Below, one piece after another: positions 1 to 7,075 of a stretch of 13,771 bases of DNA (its first letter is position 1; each line of letters begins with the position of its first letter). The stretch lies in the NCBI GenBank assembly GCA_964503885.1, contig CAZDCD010000044.1, positions 1-13,771 on the forward strand, in the 5' to 3' direction. The position numbers were made by a program, and so were the translations under genes. The notes beneath the pieces were generated by a model, which did no database searches, had not been told where the DNA came from, and saw only the letters and a program-made list of their open reading frames with translations. Source of the stretch: CAZDCD01 sp964503885. Its GTDB lineage: Bacteria; Bacteroidota; Bacteroidia; Bacteroidales; UBA10428.

Positions 1-4
1 TGTT

Positions 5-65
5 GATATTTGCATTTTTTGCAAAACTTTTTTCGATTTTTGCATTTTTTGCAACAGGTTTTTTC
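5..65. repeat. Two ~30-bp tandem copies, each with a TTGCA/TGCAA dyad
   Basis: Two near-identical T-rich units (about 5-34 and 35-65) lie just upstream of the peptidase gene. Each contains an inverted repeat with arms TTGCA and TGCAA separated by five Ts (arms 10-14/20-24 and 40-44/50-54). The 30-bp period is close to three helical turns, so a regulator could bind both on one face. The reading frame is open through it, but the encoded peptide would be a repetitive Phe-rich string, so I regard it as non-coding 5' DNA. The function is unknown and it could be simple T-rich leader sequence. Confidence 0.4.
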
Positions 66-119
66 GCTGAACAGTTTACATTCATTGCATGTTCTATGAG
101 TATGAGTGCTATTGAACGA

Positions 120-1538
120 ATGTACAAAACGGCATTCCTGATGTTGTGTCCAATCCTGCTGTTCCATGTCCATAGCATGAGCCAGGATGAGGACAATCCG
201 GCGGGATTCCTTTCAAACCTGATACGGTTAAGATCGGTTACCGGGAACGAAGGGGTGGCAGGCAGGTACCTGGCTGATTATTGCACTGCGAAAGGATTGT
301 ATGTGAACATATTCTCGGATGCCGATTCTGCATTCAATTTCAGCGCATCGCTCTATCCCCTTTCCGGCAGAAAGCCCGACATTGTATTTCTCAGCCACCT
401 CGATGTTGTTCCTCCCGGTGACAGCAGTGAATGGGACTTTCCTCCTTTCGGGGGCGTTATCAATAACGGGTATATATGGGGAAGGGGCGCGGTTGACTGC
501 AAAGGGTTGCTTACCATGCAGTTATTCGCAATGTTGCATTTTAAAGAGGAATCAGCGGTACATGAGCTGCCCTATAATGTTTCGGTATTGTTTGTGTCGG
601 GCGAGGAAGGATGGGAAAACAACGGATCGGAATTTATATCACAGCATTATATTGATGAATTGAATCCGGTCGTTATTTATGGCGAGGGAGGTTCAGGACT
701 CAGAAATTTCATGCCCTCCGACCCGGACAAGACTGTATTCGGGATCTCGGTCGCAGAAAAAAAAGCGCTGTGGATAAAGCTGAGTACCACTGTGTCAGCG
801 CAGGGGCACAGTGCCGCGCCTCCGGAACTCTATGCAAATAAAAGACTCCTGAAAGCCCTGATCAGGTTGGTCGATGAAAAAAAAATGATCCGGTTTGATA
901 AGCTTTCGCGTCAGATGTTCAGTGATCTGGGTAAGATTGAGGGCGGCTTCCGCGGATTCATTATCGGCCATGCGAACTGGGATATTTTCAGGCCATTCGT
1001 AAAACCCTATTTCAGGGAAGGCGAAGTGCTATATCCTTTTGTCTACAATACATTTGTAATCACCAATATGTCGGGTATTTCCGCAGGTACAAACCAGATT
1101 TCGGATAAGGCGAGTGCAATACTCGACTGCAGGCTGCTGCCCGGAGTACCCTCTGAAAAGTTTATTAAAAAAATCAGGAAAATAATCGGCCCCAGGATCA
1201 CCGTTACAGTGCTTCTTGAAACACCGGGTGCAGATCCGTCGGACTCAGAAAACCGGTATTTCAGGGCAATGTCAGGATCAATACAGACCGTATACCCTGA
1301 AAGCAGCGCAATACCTGTATTGTTTCCCGGCACTACCGACAACAACTATTTCCGCCGCAGGGGAATACCTGTTTATGGCATTATTCCCTGTGTTTTTACA
1401 ACAGAATTGCTCGAAACCATACACAACGTGAACGAACGGATTGCGAAAGAAGATCTGTATAAAGGTATTCGTGTATTTATTGCATGCATCGCCGGTCTGC
1501 AGGCTGCATCGGAGGATATAGCAATGTCCGGGCAGTAA
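120..1538 (+). CDS. Secreted M20-family metallopeptidase (carboxypeptidase S / ArgE-DapE type)
   Basis: Predicted 472-residue zinc-dependent exopeptidase or amidohydrolase of family M20, probably acting on peptides or N-acyl amino acids outside the cytoplasm. The M20 motifs occur in order: the first metal site SHLDVV near residues 92-97 (His93, catalytic Asp95), the bridging Asp in WGRGAVDCKG (about 126), the catalytic Glu pair in SGEEG (about 162-163), a further acidic ligand in YGEGGSG, the lid/dimerisation segment starting GHSAAPP, and late FPGTTDNNYFRR and IHNVNE motifs, the latter giving the last His ligand. The WDFPPFGG and IWGRGA wording is close to the carboxypeptidase S / Gly-X carboxypeptidase subgroup. 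I chose the ATG at 120 because it is followed by a hydrophobic stretch resembling a signal peptide. The frame stays open to position 3, and ATGs at 96 and 102 are alternatives. The substrate cannot be told from sequence. It is upstream of, and separate from, the BlaI operon. Confidence 0.85.
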   Translation: MYKTAFLMLCPILLFHVHSMSQDEDNPAGFLSNLIRLRSVTGNEGVAGRYLADYCTAKGLYVNIFSDADSAFNFSASLYPLSGRKPDIVFLSHLDVVPPGDSSEWDFPPFGGVINNGYIWGRGAVDCKGLLTMQLFAMLHFKEESAVHELPYNVSVLFVSGEEGWENNGSEFISQHYIDELNPVVIYGEGGSGLRNFMPSDPDKTVFGISVAEKKALWIKLSTTVSAQGHSAAPPELYANKRLLKALIRLVDEKKMIRFDKLSRQMFSDLGKIEGGFRGFIIGHANWDIFRPFVKPYFREGEVLYPFVYNTFVITNMSGISAGTNQISDKASAILDCRLLPGVPSEKFIKKIRKIIGPRITVTVLLETPGADPSDSENRYFRAMSGSIQTVYPESSAIPVLFPGTTDNNYFRRRGIPVYGIIPCVFTTELLETIHNVNERIAKEDLYKGIRVFIACIAGLQAASEDIAMSGQ

Positions 1539-1549
1539 ATTCCCTTAAC

Positions 1550-1565
1550 TACGAAAATAATCGTA
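1550..1565. promoter_or_regulatory. Operator-like dyad O1, TACGA-N6-TCGTA
   Basis: Inverted repeat TACGAAAATAATCGTA, extended by one more base pair on each side (C1549/G1566). It is the first of three dyads of identical arm sequence and spacing in front of the BlaI-type repressor gene, lying just upstream of the presumed -33 element. The TAC...GTA framework resembles the TACA/TGTA half sites known for BlaI/MecI operators. Binding by the adjacent repressor is inferred. Confidence 0.65.
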
Positions 1566-1572
1566 GATAAAT

Positions 1573-1602
1573 TTGTTATTTACGACAATTGTCGTATTTT
1601 TG
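1573..1602 (+). promoter_or_regulatory. Bacteroidota-type promoter of the BlaI/BlaR-like operon
   Basis: TTG at 1573-1575 followed after 19 nt by TATTTTTG at 1595-1602. This matches the Bacteroidota sigma-factor consensus TTG and TAnnTTTG at their usual spacing. Transcription would begin a few bases later, inside dyad O3, leaving a leader of about 15-20 nt before the GTG at 1627. The elements are interleaved with the dyads: O1 lies upstream of -33, O2 between the two boxes, and O3 over the start site. This is a layout expected for tight repression. Confidence 0.65.
1581..1596. promoter_or_regulatory. Operator-like dyad O2, perfect 16-bp palindrome
   Basis: TACGACAATTGTCGTA is an exact palindrome over all 16 positions, the best of the three dyads. 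It fills the spacer between the -33 and -7 boxes and overlaps the first two bases of the -7 box, so a bound repressor dimer would block polymerase directly. Its centre is 31 bp from that of O1 (about three turns). Confidence 0.7.
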
Positions 1603-1618
1603 TACGAAATATATCGTA
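1603..1618. promoter_or_regulatory. Operator-like dyad O3, TACGA-N6-TCGTA
   Basis: TACGAAATATATCGTA begins immediately after the -7 box and covers the likely transcription start. Its centre is 22 bp (about two turns) from O2, placing all three dyads roughly on the same face of the helix. Confidence 0.65.
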
Positions 1619-1626
1619 ATTAACCT

Positions 1627-2010
1627 GTGAAAGAAAAAATAAAACCTACGGTAGCTGAGCTGGAAATACTCCAGATCCTTTGGAAATTCAATGCAGAAAC
1701 AGTGCGTTTTGTGCATGAAAAACTGGATAAAAAGAAGGATACCGGCTATACCACCACACTGAAAATCATGCAGAATATGACGGCAAAAGGACTTCTTAAG
1801 CGAAAACTGTCGGGCAGAAGTCATATCTATTCGCCGGCGTTCTCACAACACGAAACCCGGGAATTATTGCTTAATAAATTCCTGGAATCGGCATTTGGAG
1901 GTTCTGCGTCGCAGCTTGTCATGCAACTTATGGGCAGCAACAAAACAAGTAGCGAGGAGCTTAATCAGATCAGGGAGCTTATTGCAAACTATGAAAACAG
2001 GAAACCGTGA
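1627..2010 (+). CDS. BlaI/MecI/CopY-family winged-helix repressor
   Basis: A 127-residue protein of the usual BlaI/MecI length. Residues 1-75 form the winged-helix DNA-binding part: the opening PTVAELEILQILWK, the recognition-helix region GYTTTLKIMQNMTAKGLL and the wing RSHIYSPAFS are characteristic. The remainder is the helical dimerisation half, ending in a charged tail. In the family, a dimer represses its own operon until the partner M56 protease inactivates it. The start is GTG at 1627, because the N-terminal family motif begins right there and no upstream ATG fits. The stop codon overlaps the GTG of the next gene by 4 nt, so the pair is translationally coupled. The three dyads just upstream make autoregulation very likely. 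The regulated stress need not be beta-lactams, since many Bacteroidota pairs of this kind have no linked beta-lactamase and none is visible here. I give no symbol because orthology to blaI is not shown. Confidence 0.9.
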   Translation: MKEKIKPTVAELEILQILWKFNAETVRFVHEKLDKKKDTGYTTTLKIMQNMTAKGLLKRKLSGRSHIYSPAFSQHETRELLLNKFLESAFGGSASQLVMQLMGSNKTSSEELNQIRELIANYENRKP

Positions 2011-4475
2011 ACATTCTTCACAAATTCATTGCAGAAAACATCGTTGAAGCGCTGGGGTGGACCATTCTTCATTCCCTCTGGCAGGGCGCTGCCGTTGCGC
2101 TGGTTTTAGGACTTTTGTTGGTATTCACCGTCAGATCATTCCCTGCATTGCGGTATGCTTTTGGTATCGCAGCGCTTGCCATAATGCTTGGGGCAGCAGG
2201 GTTTACCTTTTCAAACTATTATCACGTTTCAAATCCGCCATCAGGGAATTTGAATGTTGTACATTATTTTCAGACCGGTTCTCCTGACTATGCCCTGGAA
2301 AATGCATTAACCGGTGAACAGGCAAAGAATTTCCATTCTTCCGGGATGGATTTCAGAACTCTGGTTACCGGTTTTTTTAATTTATTTTACCGGCACCTTT
2401 ACCTTTTAGTACTGGTCTACCTTACCGGAGTACTCTTCTTTGTTCTGAAGTTTTTCGGAGGAGTGATATATACCCGCAGGTTAAAAAATTACCGGGTACA
2501 ACCCGTCCCTGTCAGATGGCAGGAATTGTTCAGGAAACTTTGTGACCGGCTAAATATCAGCAAACCGGTTCGGTTTTATAAATCGTATGCGGCAAAAGTC
2601 CCCATGCTCATCGGGTATCTGAAGCCTGTTATACTTATACCGGCCAGTGCACTAACAAATTTATCTGTAAGCCAGCTTGAAACAATTGTGCTGCATGAAC
2701 TGGCACATGTGATACGGCGTGACTACCTGGTAAACATCCTGCAATCGCTCGTTGAAGTATTGTTTTTCTATCATCCCGCTGTCTGGTGGATTTCAGGTAT
2801 CATACGAACCGAGCGTGAACACAGTTGTGACGACATCGCTGTAAAAGTATCAGGCGACAAACTGAATTTTGTTAAGGCTCTTGCAGCCGTTCAGGAACAG
2901 ATATTGCTGAATAGGCATATCGCCATGACCTTGACCGGCGGCAGGAATAATGTACTAAAAAGAATACAACGAATACTAAATCAACCAATTATGAAAATTC
3001 ATTTTATGGAAAGATTCACTGCATCGTGCGTGATTTTTGCAGCAATTCTGATACTGGTGCTGAATACGGGAATTACCAGCGCCGGCGATGCCATCCGGAA
3101 TGAGACATTTCTGACAGGGCAAATACCTGAGGATACGATCAGATCAGGATCTGAATATCTTGAGGATAACCTGATGAAACTGGAGCAGGAAGATAATACG
3201 GCCGGGATGCCTGATAAACATGTTACTCAGGGTTCAGAAGAAGAACTGCCGGCACTGGAAAAGGAAGCTCAGGCTGCACAGGTGGCAGCGGAAAACGCTG
3301 AGAAGGAAGCACAACTGGCCCGGAAAGAAGCCCGGCAGAAAAGAACAGAAGCTGAGAATGCCCGAAAGAAGAAAAAAGATAAACTTCGTGAAGCCGAAGA
3401 TGCGGAACGGATAGCTGAACTTAAACGCGCCGAAGCAGAAAACGCAGCTGCCAGGGCTGAAATCCTCCGCGAAAAGGCCGGGCTTGCCAGAGAAAAAGCA
3501 ATTACGGAAGCACCCCCGGAAGCTCCGGAACCACCTGACGTACAGGTTAATGAGGAAGAAATACAATATCGTGTACAGGAGGAACTTAAAGACATGGATA
3601 TTGATAAAATTGTGGAAGAATCGCTGGCAGATGCACAGGCCGGTCTTGATGAAGCCAACCTGAACAAAATTATACAGGAAGCCCTGCAGGGTGTGAAATA
3701 CGGTATCCAGGAGGCGGACGCCGACAGGATAGCCGATGAGGTGGCACACAGTGTGGAGGTTGCCATAAACGAAACGGATTTCAATAAAATTGCCGACGAA
3801 ATCTTGTCAGCAGTGCAGACAGCCCTGATAGAAATCAATGTCGATAAAATTATCAGGGATGTCAAAATAGCAACTGAATCAAAAAATTCACAATCGTTCA
3901 GGGGAAACAGCGAACACCTTAATATCCTGCTGAAAGGCGTAGGTGAATGGAACAAATGGAGGGATGAAAATCCGCAGATTGCCCCCGATCTTACGGGCGC
4001 AACGCTCACTGATGCCAAACTTGTTTCCGCAGACCTGCATGATGCACTGCTCGATCATGCTGATCTGAAAGAAGCTGTGCTCGACTGGGCTGATCTGCAG
4101 GGTGCCAGCATGGAATATGCCAACCTGAAGGAGGCTTCTCTGAATGGAGCCAGGCTTATGAGGGCAAACCTTACAGGAGCCGATATGAAGGAGGTTAAAC
4201 TTGAAGGGCAACTGTTGAGAAATATAGTATTTACCTCTGCAAATCTTAAAGAAGCAGACCTCAGCAATGCCGATCTGCGCGATTGTGATTTTCGTTCAGC
4301 GAACCTGAATGAGGCAAACCTGGTAAAAGCCGATCTCAGGGGTGCCGATCTCAGAGGTGCAATCATGGGCGAAGCTGTGCTGACGGGTGCAAACCTGAGG
4401 GGTGCGATAGCTGACCAATCCACAATATTCCCTCCCGGGTTTGATCCGGAAAAGGAAGGGGTTTATCTCAGGTAA
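2007..4475 (+). CDS. BlaR1-like M56 membrane metalloprotease with coiled-coil and pentapeptide-repeat sensor region
   Basis: An 822-residue fusion. The N-terminal part (1-355) is a BlaR1/MecR1-type M56 protease: hydrophobic segments near 22-41, 47-68 and 130-154, the zinc motif HELAH at 230-234, the downstream TEREHSCDD segment at 268-276 supplying the likely third acidic ligand, and a last hydrophobic segment near 338-354 leading outside. The classic penicillin-binding sensor is absent. Instead follow an Ala/Glu/Lys/Arg-rich coiled coil (about 415-500), a Pro-rich hinge (about 502-510), a 20-residue repeat in about five copies (531-618), and 27-28 pentapeptide repeats of the A(D/N)LXX type (665-799) ending shortly before the C-terminus. 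Pentapeptide repeats fold as a right-handed quadrilateral beta-helix used for protein contacts. By family logic the protein senses an envelope signal and cleaves, or causes loss of, the BlaI-like partner. The GTG at 2007 overlaps the repressor stop. What is sensed is unknown. The protease call is firm, and the extracytoplasmic position of the C-terminal half is inferred from the BlaR1 topology. Confidence 0.88.
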   Translation: MNILHKFIAENIVEALGWTILHSLWQGAAVALVLGLLLVFTVRSFPALRYAFGIAALAIMLGAAGFTFSNYYHVSNPPSGNLNVVHYFQTGSPDYALENALTGEQAKNFHSSGMDFRTLVTGFFNLFYRHLYLLVLVYLTGVLFFVLKFFGGVIYTRRLKNYRVQPVPVRWQELFRKLCDRLNISKPVRFYKSYAAKVPMLIGYLKPVILIPASALTNLSVSQLETIVLHELAHVIRRDYLVNILQSLVEVLFFYHPAVWWISGIIRTEREHSCDDIAVKVSGDKLNFVKALAAVQEQILLNRHIAMTLTGGRNNVLKRIQRILNQPIMKIHFMERFTASCVIFAAILILVLNTGITSAGDAIRNETFLTGQIPEDTIRSGSEYLEDNLMKLEQEDNTAGMPDKHVTQGSEEELPALEKEAQAAQVAAENAEKEAQLARKEARQKRTEAENARKKKKDKLREAEDAERIAELKRAEAENAAARAEILREKAGLAREKAITEAPPEAPEPPDVQVNEEEIQYRVQEELKDMDIDKIVEESLADAQAGLDEANLNKIIQEALQGVKYGIQEADADRIADEVAHSVEVAINETDFNKIADEILSAVQTALIEINVDKIIRDVKIATESKNSQSFRGNSEHLNILLKGVGEWNKWRDENPQIAPDLTGATLTDAKLVSADLHDALLDHADLKEAVLDWADLQGASMEYANLKEASLNGARLMRANLTGADMKEVKLEGQLLRNIVFTSANLKEADLSNADLRDCDFRSANLNEANLVKADLRGADLRGAIMGEAVLTGANLRGAIADQSTIFPPGFDPEKEGVYLR

Positions 4476-4566
4476 AACAATGAAATGGTTACTGGTAGGG
4501 AAAATATGAATACCGGTACATGCTGAAAATCCGGTGCGATCGGTAAATTCATTCCACCCTGTATTC

Positions 4567-4603
4567 AACACATTGTACCCTACGGGAACAATGTGTTTTT
4601 TTT
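4567..4603 (+). terminator. Rho-independent terminator of the BlaI/BlaR-like operon
   Basis: A 10-bp stem (AACACATTGT at 4567-4576 with ACAATGTGTT at 4588-4597) is extended inward, past one A-A mismatch, by CCC/GGG around a TAC loop, and is followed by eight Ts (4596-4603). It lies about 90 nt after the BlaR-like stop codon. The stem is nearly symmetric, but the T tract is on the + strand only. Confidence 0.85.
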
Positions 4604-4749
4604 GATCGCGGGTGACAAAGCATGCCCCTGAAATGCCGGTGTGAGGGCATAAGCCGGTAAGGAAACGTTAAAGTAAGCTGAGGTTATGAACAGCATACTC
4701 TTGATTATTTGTTCAAACATATTTTCACAATGCCCCGTTCCTGCAGATT

Positions 4750-4757
4750 TATTTTTG
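4750..4757 (+). promoter_or_regulatory. -7 box of a possible dnaG promoter
   Basis: TATTTTTG fits the Bacteroidota TAnnTTTG box and ends 26 nt before the dnaG ATG. No clear TTG is found at the expected distance upstream, so the call rests on one box only. Confidence 0.4.
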
Positions 4758-4783
4758 CAATTTTGTACTGAATTATTGTATCC

Positions 4784-6724
4784 ATGATCGATCGTCCGAC
4801 AATCGACAGAATATTCTCCGCAGCAGATATCGTAGAGGTCATCGGAGAATTTGTGAACCTGAAAAGGTCGGGTCAGAACTATAAGGGCCTGAGCCCTTTT
4901 ACAAACGAAAAAACGCCTTCATTTTATGTGAGTCCCGCAAAAGGGATATTCAAATGTTTTAGTTCCGGAAAAGGAGGGAACGTAGTCACTTTCCTGATGG
5001 AACATGAAAAATTATCCTATCCCGAAGCGCTTAGGTTTCTCGCCGGAAAATACAATATCGAGTTAATAGAAAAAGAAGAAACCCCCGAAGAACGTCAGCA
5101 TAAAGACGAGCGGGAAAGTATGCTTGCTGTTAGCCTGTTCGCACAAAAATACTTTTCAGAAAACCTGTTGCATTCCGAAGAAGGTAAGGCCATCGGAATG
5201 AGCTATTTCCATGAAAGGGGATTCAGGGAGGATACCATCGGGCATTTTCAGCTTGGTTATTCAGGAAACCAGCGGGAAGCCTTTACGCGAACTGCACAGG
5301 ACAAGGGGTATAAGACCGATTACCTCGTAAAGACCGGGTTGAGCATTCAGAAAGAAGACTATATATTCGACCGGTTTCACGGACGCGTGATGTTTCCCAT
5401 CCACAGCCTGTCCGGACAGATCATTGGATTTGGCGGAAGAATTTTAAAGAGCGATGAAAAAACAGCCAAGTACATCAATTCACCCGAATCCGAGATCTAC
5501 CATAAAAGCAATATCCTTTACGGACTCTATTTTGCCAGGCAGACCATAATCAAAGAAGATAAATGTTACCTGGTGGAAGGATATACCGACGTAATTTCCA
5601 TGCATCAGGCCGGCATCGACAATGTGGTGGCATCATCAGGAACATCGCTCACCATTGAGCAGATCAGGCTCATCAAGAGGTTCACCAAAAACATTACGGT
5701 TTTATACGATGGCGATACGGCAGGGATCAAAGCCTCTTTGCGGGGAATCGACCTTATTCTTGAGGAAGGGTTGAATGTTAAGGTTGTGCTGCTTCCGGAA
5801 GGTGAAGATCCCGATTCCTTTTCACGTACCAGGAGCGCAAGCGAATACCTCGATTTTATTCGTGCGAACGAAAGTGATTTTATCACGTTCAAGACCCGGC
5901 TGCTGATGAAAGATGCAGACCGTGATCCTGTGAAACGGGCCACCCTGATCTCTGATGTGGTGCGGTCAATAGCCATGATACCCGACGGAATAACAAGGAC
6001 GGTTTATATCAGGGAATGCAGCAGGATCCTCGACATCGATGAACGGGTGTTGTATACCGAGATCAGAAAGATCAGGAGAAAACTCGCCGAACAAAAATAC
6101 CGCTATACCTATCCTCAGGTGCAGGACCTTGATGATCTTTCGGAAAAGAGACAATCCTATTTCCCGGACAACGATTCATTGCATGCCGAAAGAGACCTGA
6201 CCAGGCTTTTACTGAATTACGGCAACCATGAGGTGATGACAATCGATGCTGAAAACCGGAAAGAGACCATAAGTGTTGCCCGGTATATTGTATCGGAGAT
6301 TGAACACGATGAGCTCGAATTCAGGCAGCCTGTTTTCAAAGCAATCTTCAATGAGGTAAAAAACCAGGTGCTGAATACGGGTAAAATCGATGAGAAATTT
6401 TTCATTTATCATCCTGAGAACAGCATTGCAAGTGCTGCCGTTGATCTTCTGTCTGCAACCTACCGGATCAGCAAAATATGGGCAAAACACGATAATTTTG
6501 TGGAGACCGAGGATATGAGGCTGAAGGAGATTGTTCCGGAGACTGTAAATGCCCTGAAAAATCAAAAAGTCCTTTCGCTGATAAAAGAAACACAGGAAAA
6601 GCTCAGGATTGCCCAGGAAATTAATGACGCGGAAAACATATTGCTGTTGCAGCAACGCTACATCATACTGAATGAGCTGAAAAAAAGCCTGTCGAAAAAC
6701 CTCGGCGACCGGATTATCATTTAA
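4784..6724 (+). CDS. dnaG: DNA primase DnaG
   Basis: A 646-residue replicative primase that makes RNA primers for the replisome in contact with the DnaB helicase. Domains in order: an N-terminal CHC2-type zinc domain (about 1-95); the RNA-polymerase basic core (RFHGRVMFPI near 197-206, GFGGR, and YHKSNILYGL near 239-248); the TOPRIM fold with the catalytic Glu in VEGYTDV (Glu265) and the metal-binding DGD of YDGDTAG (309-311), followed by PEGEDPDSF; and a C-terminal helical DnaB-binding region (about 440-646). Odd point: the zinc ligands are mostly gone. The usual CPFH is SPFT (37-40) and the usual C-x2-C is CFSS (58-61), so only Cys58 remains although the surrounding fold residues are conserved. 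I recall the same loss in other Bacteroidota primases, so this is probably lineage-typical and not a sign of inactivation. The start at 4784 fits the family N-terminus. A normal housekeeping gene. Confidence 0.97.
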   Translation: MIDRPTIDRIFSAADIVEVIGEFVNLKRSGQNYKGLSPFTNEKTPSFYVSPAKGIFKCFSSGKGGNVVTFLMEHEKLSYPEALRFLAGKYNIELIEKEETPEERQHKDERESMLAVSLFAQKYFSENLLHSEEGKAIGMSYFHERGFREDTIGHFQLGYSGNQREAFTRTAQDKGYKTDYLVKTGLSIQKEDYIFDRFHGRVMFPIHSLSGQIIGFGGRILKSDEKTAKYINSPESEIYHKSNILYGLYFARQTIIKEDKCYLVEGYTDVISMHQAGIDNVVASSGTSLTIEQIRLIKRFTKNITVLYDGDTAGIKASLRGIDLILEEGLNVKVVLLPEGEDPDSFSRTRSASEYLDFIRANESDFITFKTRLLMKDADRDPVKRATLISDVVRSIAMIPDGITRTVYIRECSRILDIDERVLYTEIRKIRRKLAEQKYRYTYPQVQDLDDLSEKRQSYFPDNDSLHAERDLTRLLLNYGNHEVMTIDAENRKETISVARYIVSEIEHDELEFRQPVFKAIFNEVKNQVLNTGKIDEKFFIYHPENSIASAAVDLLSATYRISKIWAKHDNFVETEDMRLKEIVPETVNALKNQKVLSLIKETQEKLRIAQEINDAENILLLQQRYIILNELKKSLSKNLGDRIII

Positions 6725-6819
6725 TCACCAGGCCAATGGTTCCCCTGTTGCGGCATCGGACCTTCCCTTCTCAAATTTTGCATTTAAAAAATTGCATAAT
6801 TCCGTACAAATGCATAATA

Positions 6820-6848
6820 TTGCAAGCCCTGAAAAGCAGGTATATTTT
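6820..6848 (+). promoter_or_regulatory. tRNA promoter
   Basis: TTG (6820-6822), 18-nt spacer, then TATATTTT (6841-6848), one mismatch from TAnnTTTG. The likely start is about 10 nt upstream of the mature tRNA 5' end. Confidence 0.5.
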
Positions 6849-6866
6849 ACACTGCCTGTTTTCCAA

Positions 6867-6940
6867 GGTCCCATAGCTCAGCCGGTTAGAGCACCTGACT
6901 CATAATCAGGGGGTCACTGGTTCGATCCCAGTTGGGACCA
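6867..6940 (+). tRNA. tRNA with CAT anticodon (elongator Met or lysidine-modified Ile2)
   Basis: A complete cloverleaf: a 7-bp acceptor stem with perfect pairing (GGTCCCA/TGGGACC) and discriminator A at 6940; D stem GCTC/GAGC with loop AGCCGGTTA; anticodon stem CCTGA/TCAGG with loop CTCATAA, anticodon CAT at 6901-6903; a five-base variable loop; and T stem ACTGG/CCAGT with loop TTCGATC. CCA is not encoded. The paired G1-C72 excludes a typical initiator tRNA. Elongator Met and Ile2 share this anticodon and I cannot separate them by eye. The gene stands at a sharp drop in GC content and may be an integration target for the DNA to its right. Confidence 0.95.
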
Positions 6941-6953
6941 CTCTTTGCACAGC

Positions 6954-6990
6954 AACGGATTCAAGGTTTTTACCTGAATCCGTTTTTTTA
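6954..6990 (+). terminator. Rho-independent terminator after the tRNA
   Basis: The stem 6954-6967 with 6972-6984 (AACGGATTCA-GGT pairing with ACCTGAATCCGTT, one bulged A), with a TTTT loop, is followed by a run of seven to eight Ts. It begins 13 nt after the tRNA 3' end. Confidence 0.85.
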
Positions 6991-7075
6991 TTCAATTACA
7001 TACATATTACATACACCAGTATGATGAAATCCGGGAATTTTAGTAAATTGTAGGATTATTTCCGAATAAAGAGTA

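Larger units (their letters stand above)
4476..4783. other. Intergenic region between the BlaR-like gene and dnaG
   Basis: No convincing gene is seen; the longest + strand reading frames are only a few codons. It contains the operon terminator and, near its right end, a -7-like box for dnaG. The stretch 4604-4740 shows no recognised structure. Confidence 0.5.

Noticed and set aside
3..119. N-terminal extension of the M20 peptidase to the ATG at 3
   Set aside because: It encodes a repetitive Phe-rich peptide from a T-rich tandem repeat and would bury the signal-peptide-like segment that starts at 120.
3234..4018. Long minus-strand open frames antisense to the coiled-coil and repeat region of the BlaR-like gene
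   Set aside because: They are a by-product of repetitive GC-biased codons (Ala, Glu, Lys, Leu). The translations are Ser/Ala/Arg or Phe/Cys low complexity with no domain.
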